A stretch of DNA of 7,003 nt from Deltaproteobacteria bacterium. Lineage in GTDB: Bacteria > Myxococcota_A > UBA9042 > DTJE01. The notes under the pieces were generated by a model. It was not told where the DNA came from and did not search any database. It saw nothing but the letters and a program-made list of their open reading frames with translations. The stretch is from positions 1 through 7,003 of the forward strand of contig JAADHL010000163.1 of NCBI GenBank assembly GCA_013151875.1, given 5' to 3'. Numbering within the stretch: the first letter of the stretch is position 1; every line of letters starts with the position of its first letter. Positions 5,255 through 7,003 of the stretch are shown here, one piece after another. The translations under genes and the position numbers were made by a program.

Positions 5255-6277
5255 TCAGATCTCCACGACAACCTTGCCTATGACCCGTCTTTCTTCCAGG
5301 ATCCGGTGGGCCTCGCCCAGGCGTTCCAGTGGGAGGACGGCATGGACCGTGGGTTTGAATCGGCCTTGCGCAACCAGGTTCAGGACCCGGGACATCTCCC
5401 ACCGGCTGCCCATGGTGGACCCCAGCACGGACAGGGAAAGGAAGAACAGGCGCCTCAGGTCGATGGACGCGACAGGCTCGGCGGTCGCGCCGCAGGTGAC
5501 GAGGCGTCCGAACGGCCTCAGCAGGCGTACGCCGGTCTCCAGGAATTCACCGCCGACAGAATCTATTACAACGTCGAAGGAGGCTTTTCCAATGGCGGCC
5601 TTTACCGCGTCGAACAGGCCCTGGCCGCGTTCGACCACCACCACCTCCCCGGCGCCAATCTCCTTGACGGACGTTGCCTTTTCCGGGGATCCGACAACAC
5701 CGGTCACCTTGGCGCCCAGGTCCAGCGCGATCTGGATGGCGGCGGATCCCACACCGCCGGCGGCGGCGGTGATCAGGACCTTGTCGCCTGTCTTGACGCC
5801 GGCCCGCGTGGCAACCATGTGATAGGCGGTCAGCGGCGCCAGGAGCACGCTGGCGGCCTCGACGAATGTCAGTTCCGGCGGCTTGGGAAACAGGGATGCG
5901 TACGGCACGCTGATGTATTCGGCGCATCCGCCGTCGCGGGATTCGCCCAGGATGCCGTATTTCCGGCACCTGACGTCATCACCAGAAAGACATGCGTCGC
6001 ATCTGCCGCAGGTCACGAAGGGCGCCACAACCACCTCGTCTCCTGGTGAAAAGCCGGGCGCTGCGGTGTCCAGGACGCCCGCCACGTCCGAGCCGGGGAT
6101 GAGCGGCAACGGGAAACTGTGTCCAGGGACCCCTCGTCTGACCCAAGTGTCGAGGTGATTCAGGGCGCAGGCCCGGACCCGTACAAGGGCCTCTCCCGGC
6201 GCCGAAACCGGTTTGGGCCGTTCCTGGACCTTCAGGGATTCAGGGGGACCATGCTCGTCGATCACCACAGCTTTCAC
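5255..6277 (-). CDS. MDR-family oxidoreductase (quinone oxidoreductase/zinc-binding dehydrogenase-like)
   Basis: The 340-residue medium-chain dehydrogenase/reductase has a GroES-like N-terminal half and a Rossmann half. The nucleotide-binding loop is AAAGGVGSAAIQIA (about 171-184). Four cysteines, Cys90, Cys93, Cys96 and Cys104 (CGRCDACLSGDDVRC), match the structural zinc lobe of alcohol dehydrogenases. The catalytic zinc ligands appear absent: the first Cys position reads Asn40 (CALNHLD) and the usual GHE is GSD (62-64), as in quinone oxidoreductases. The likely chemistry is NAD(P)H-dependent reduction of a quinone or enone, or an enoyl-CoA-like substrate; this is inferred from the family and the substrate is unknown. 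The start is GTG at 6277 with GGAG 9 nt upstream, and the N-terminus MKAVVIDEHG fits the family. It begins 14 bp after the membrane-protein gene ends, so the two are probably co-transcribed. The next gene downstream has its own promoter. Confidence 0.9.
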   Translation of the reverse strand: MKAVVIDEHGPPESLKVQERPKPVSAPGEALVRVRACALNHLDTWVRRGVPGHSFPLPLIPGSDVAGVLDTAAPGFSPGDEVVVAPFVTCGRCDACLSGDDVRCRKYGILGESRDGGCAEYISVPYASLFPKPPELTFVEAASVLLAPLTAYHMVATRAGVKTGDKVLITAAAGGVGSAAIQIALDLGAKVTGVVGSPEKATSVKEIGAGEVVVVERGQGLFDAVKAAIGKASFDVVIDSVGGEFLETGVRLLRPFGRLVTCGATAEPVASIDLRRLFFLSLSVLGSTMGSRWEMSRVLNLVAQGRFKPTVHAVLPLERLGEAHRILEERRVIGKVVVEI

Positions 6278-6291
6278 GGCCTATGTCTCCG

Positions 6292-7003
6292 TCAGTTGAG
6301 GGCCAGTTGCATCGAGGCGGCGACCATTGCGGCCGCCAGGACGCCCGATTTCCATCCTGGGTGCAGTAGAGCTACAACGCCGGGAAGAGTCGCCACGAAA
6401 AAGGCAACCATGGCGAAGGGAGCCGCGCCCGGAGGATGGGGCGTTGCGGTCAACCAAAGGGTCACGGCCCTCATTGCGGCGAACACGACAAGCGCCAGGA
6501 GGGCCGGCACAAACCACCGATTACCAGCCCCGGCTCCGTTTCGACCGCGTCCTGACGCCAGAATCACAGCGCCACCCGCGACCACCAGGGCCAGGCCCAT
6601 GGCGATTCCTGACGTTGCCAGGACCGTGAAGGGGCCTGGTCCGGAGATTTCAACACCCAGAACCGACTCGGACATCGCGATCCGCGGGAGCATCGTGTCC
6701 GCGAACAGGGCCTTGAGTCCGGCGCTCGATTCGGCGACCGGGACCCGGCCCACGGCGTACACGATGTCGATGATTCCGGCGGCCAACGCCGCTCCTCCCG
6801 CGGCGATACCCGAAAAACGCCCGGCAAGGGGCCTGGACGAGACCAGCATCATGATCGCGATGACCGAGATTCCCGCGCTGAACCAGATGAACATGCGCGG
6901 CAAGGCCAGACGCACGATGACGGGAAGACCGGCGGTCCAGGCCGCCACGTCATGGGGCGTGACGGTGCGTATCGAGTACCAGGCGGGCGAACCGTCGCCT
7001 GAA
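6292..7003 (-). CDS. polytopic membrane protein of unknown family, 5' end missing
   Basis: The frame is open from the stop at 6292-6294 to the right edge, giving 236 complete residues. A GTG at 6948 could be a start, but coding-like sequence (GDGSPAWYSIRTVTPHDVAAW) continues upstream to the edge, so the gene very probably starts outside the window. About six hydrophobic segments are seen, near residues 37-55, 63-85, 124-150, 163-186, 195-214 and 219-235. A soluble loop of about 40 residues (LKALFADTMLPRIAMSES) lies between segments two and three, and a short Arg/Gly-rich loop (GRGRNGAGAGNR) between three and four. This suggests an inner-membrane protein. I see no motif that identifies a family, transport function or enzyme. 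The MDR oxidoreductase gene follows after 14 bp, suggesting a shared transcript, but a functional link is not shown by the sequence. Confidence 0.7.
   Translation of the reverse strand, partial: SGDGSPAWYSIRTVTPHDVAAWTAGLPVIVRLALPRMFIWFSAGISVIAIMMLVSSRPLAGRFSGIAAGGAALAAGIIDIVYAVGRVPVAESSAGLKALFADTMLPRIAMSESVLGVEISGPGPFTVLATSGIAMGLALVVAGGAVILASGRGRNGAGAGNRWFVPALLALVVFAAMRAVTLWLTATPHPPGAAPFAMVAFFVATLPGVVALLHPGWKSGVLAAAMVAASMQLALN

Noticed and set aside
5207..6049. Plus-strand open frame (280 codons) antisense to the MDR gene
   Set aside because: It is antisense to a clear MDR dehydrogenase, rich in Gly, Gln, His and Asp, and lacks any recognisable motif.

Overview
The window is GC-rich bacterial chromosome with tightly packed genes. 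It suggests a Gram-negative organism, because it carries an outer-membrane-type lipoprotein. An anaerobic or facultative lifestyle of the deltaproteobacterial/Myxococcota kind is possible, judging from a 2-hydroxyacyl-CoA dehydratase activase-like gene and a cysteine-rich lipoprotein of a style common in those groups. The lineage is inferred from these hints and is not proven by the sequence.

Layout. Positions 1-489 (minus) hold the 5' end of a BadF/BadG/HgdC-type ATPase that runs off the left edge. It has a good sigma70-like promoter at 518-545. A 171-bp divergent intergenic region (490-660) contains this promoter and a perfect 15-bp dyad. Rightward from 661 comes a compact run, yebC - ruvC - ruvA - ruvB (661-3631), with gaps of only 20 to 53 bp, so probably one operon. 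RuvA and RuvB form the Holliday-junction branch-migration motor and RuvC cuts the junction. YebC is a TACO1-family ribosome-associated or regulatory protein commonly found beside ruvC.

The right half is entirely on the minus strand. ruvB ends exactly where a convergent SDR-family oxidoreductase gene (pteridine-reductase-like, 3632-4375) ends, with no bases between the stop codons. Upstream of the SDR, and overlapping it slightly, is a secreted cysteine-rich lipoprotein of unknown function (4365-5138). This has its own promoter with a perfect TATAAT (5182-5187). Further upstream lie an MDR-family (quinone oxidoreductase/zinc-binding dehydrogenase-like) oxidoreductase (5255-6277) and, 14 bp before it, a polytopic membrane protein of unknown family (6292 to the right edge, 5' end missing). 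The last two are likely co-transcribed.

The window is mostly ordinary housekeeping and metabolic sequence. I found no CRISPR array, mobile element, tRNA or rRNA, and no convincing new multi-gene system. The items most worth a second look are the unrecognised cysteine-rich lipoprotein, the altered motif in the activase, the mixed zinc-ligand pattern of the MDR protein, the non-ATG start of the SDR, and two dyads near promoters. There is no gene-free stretch longer than 300 bases.
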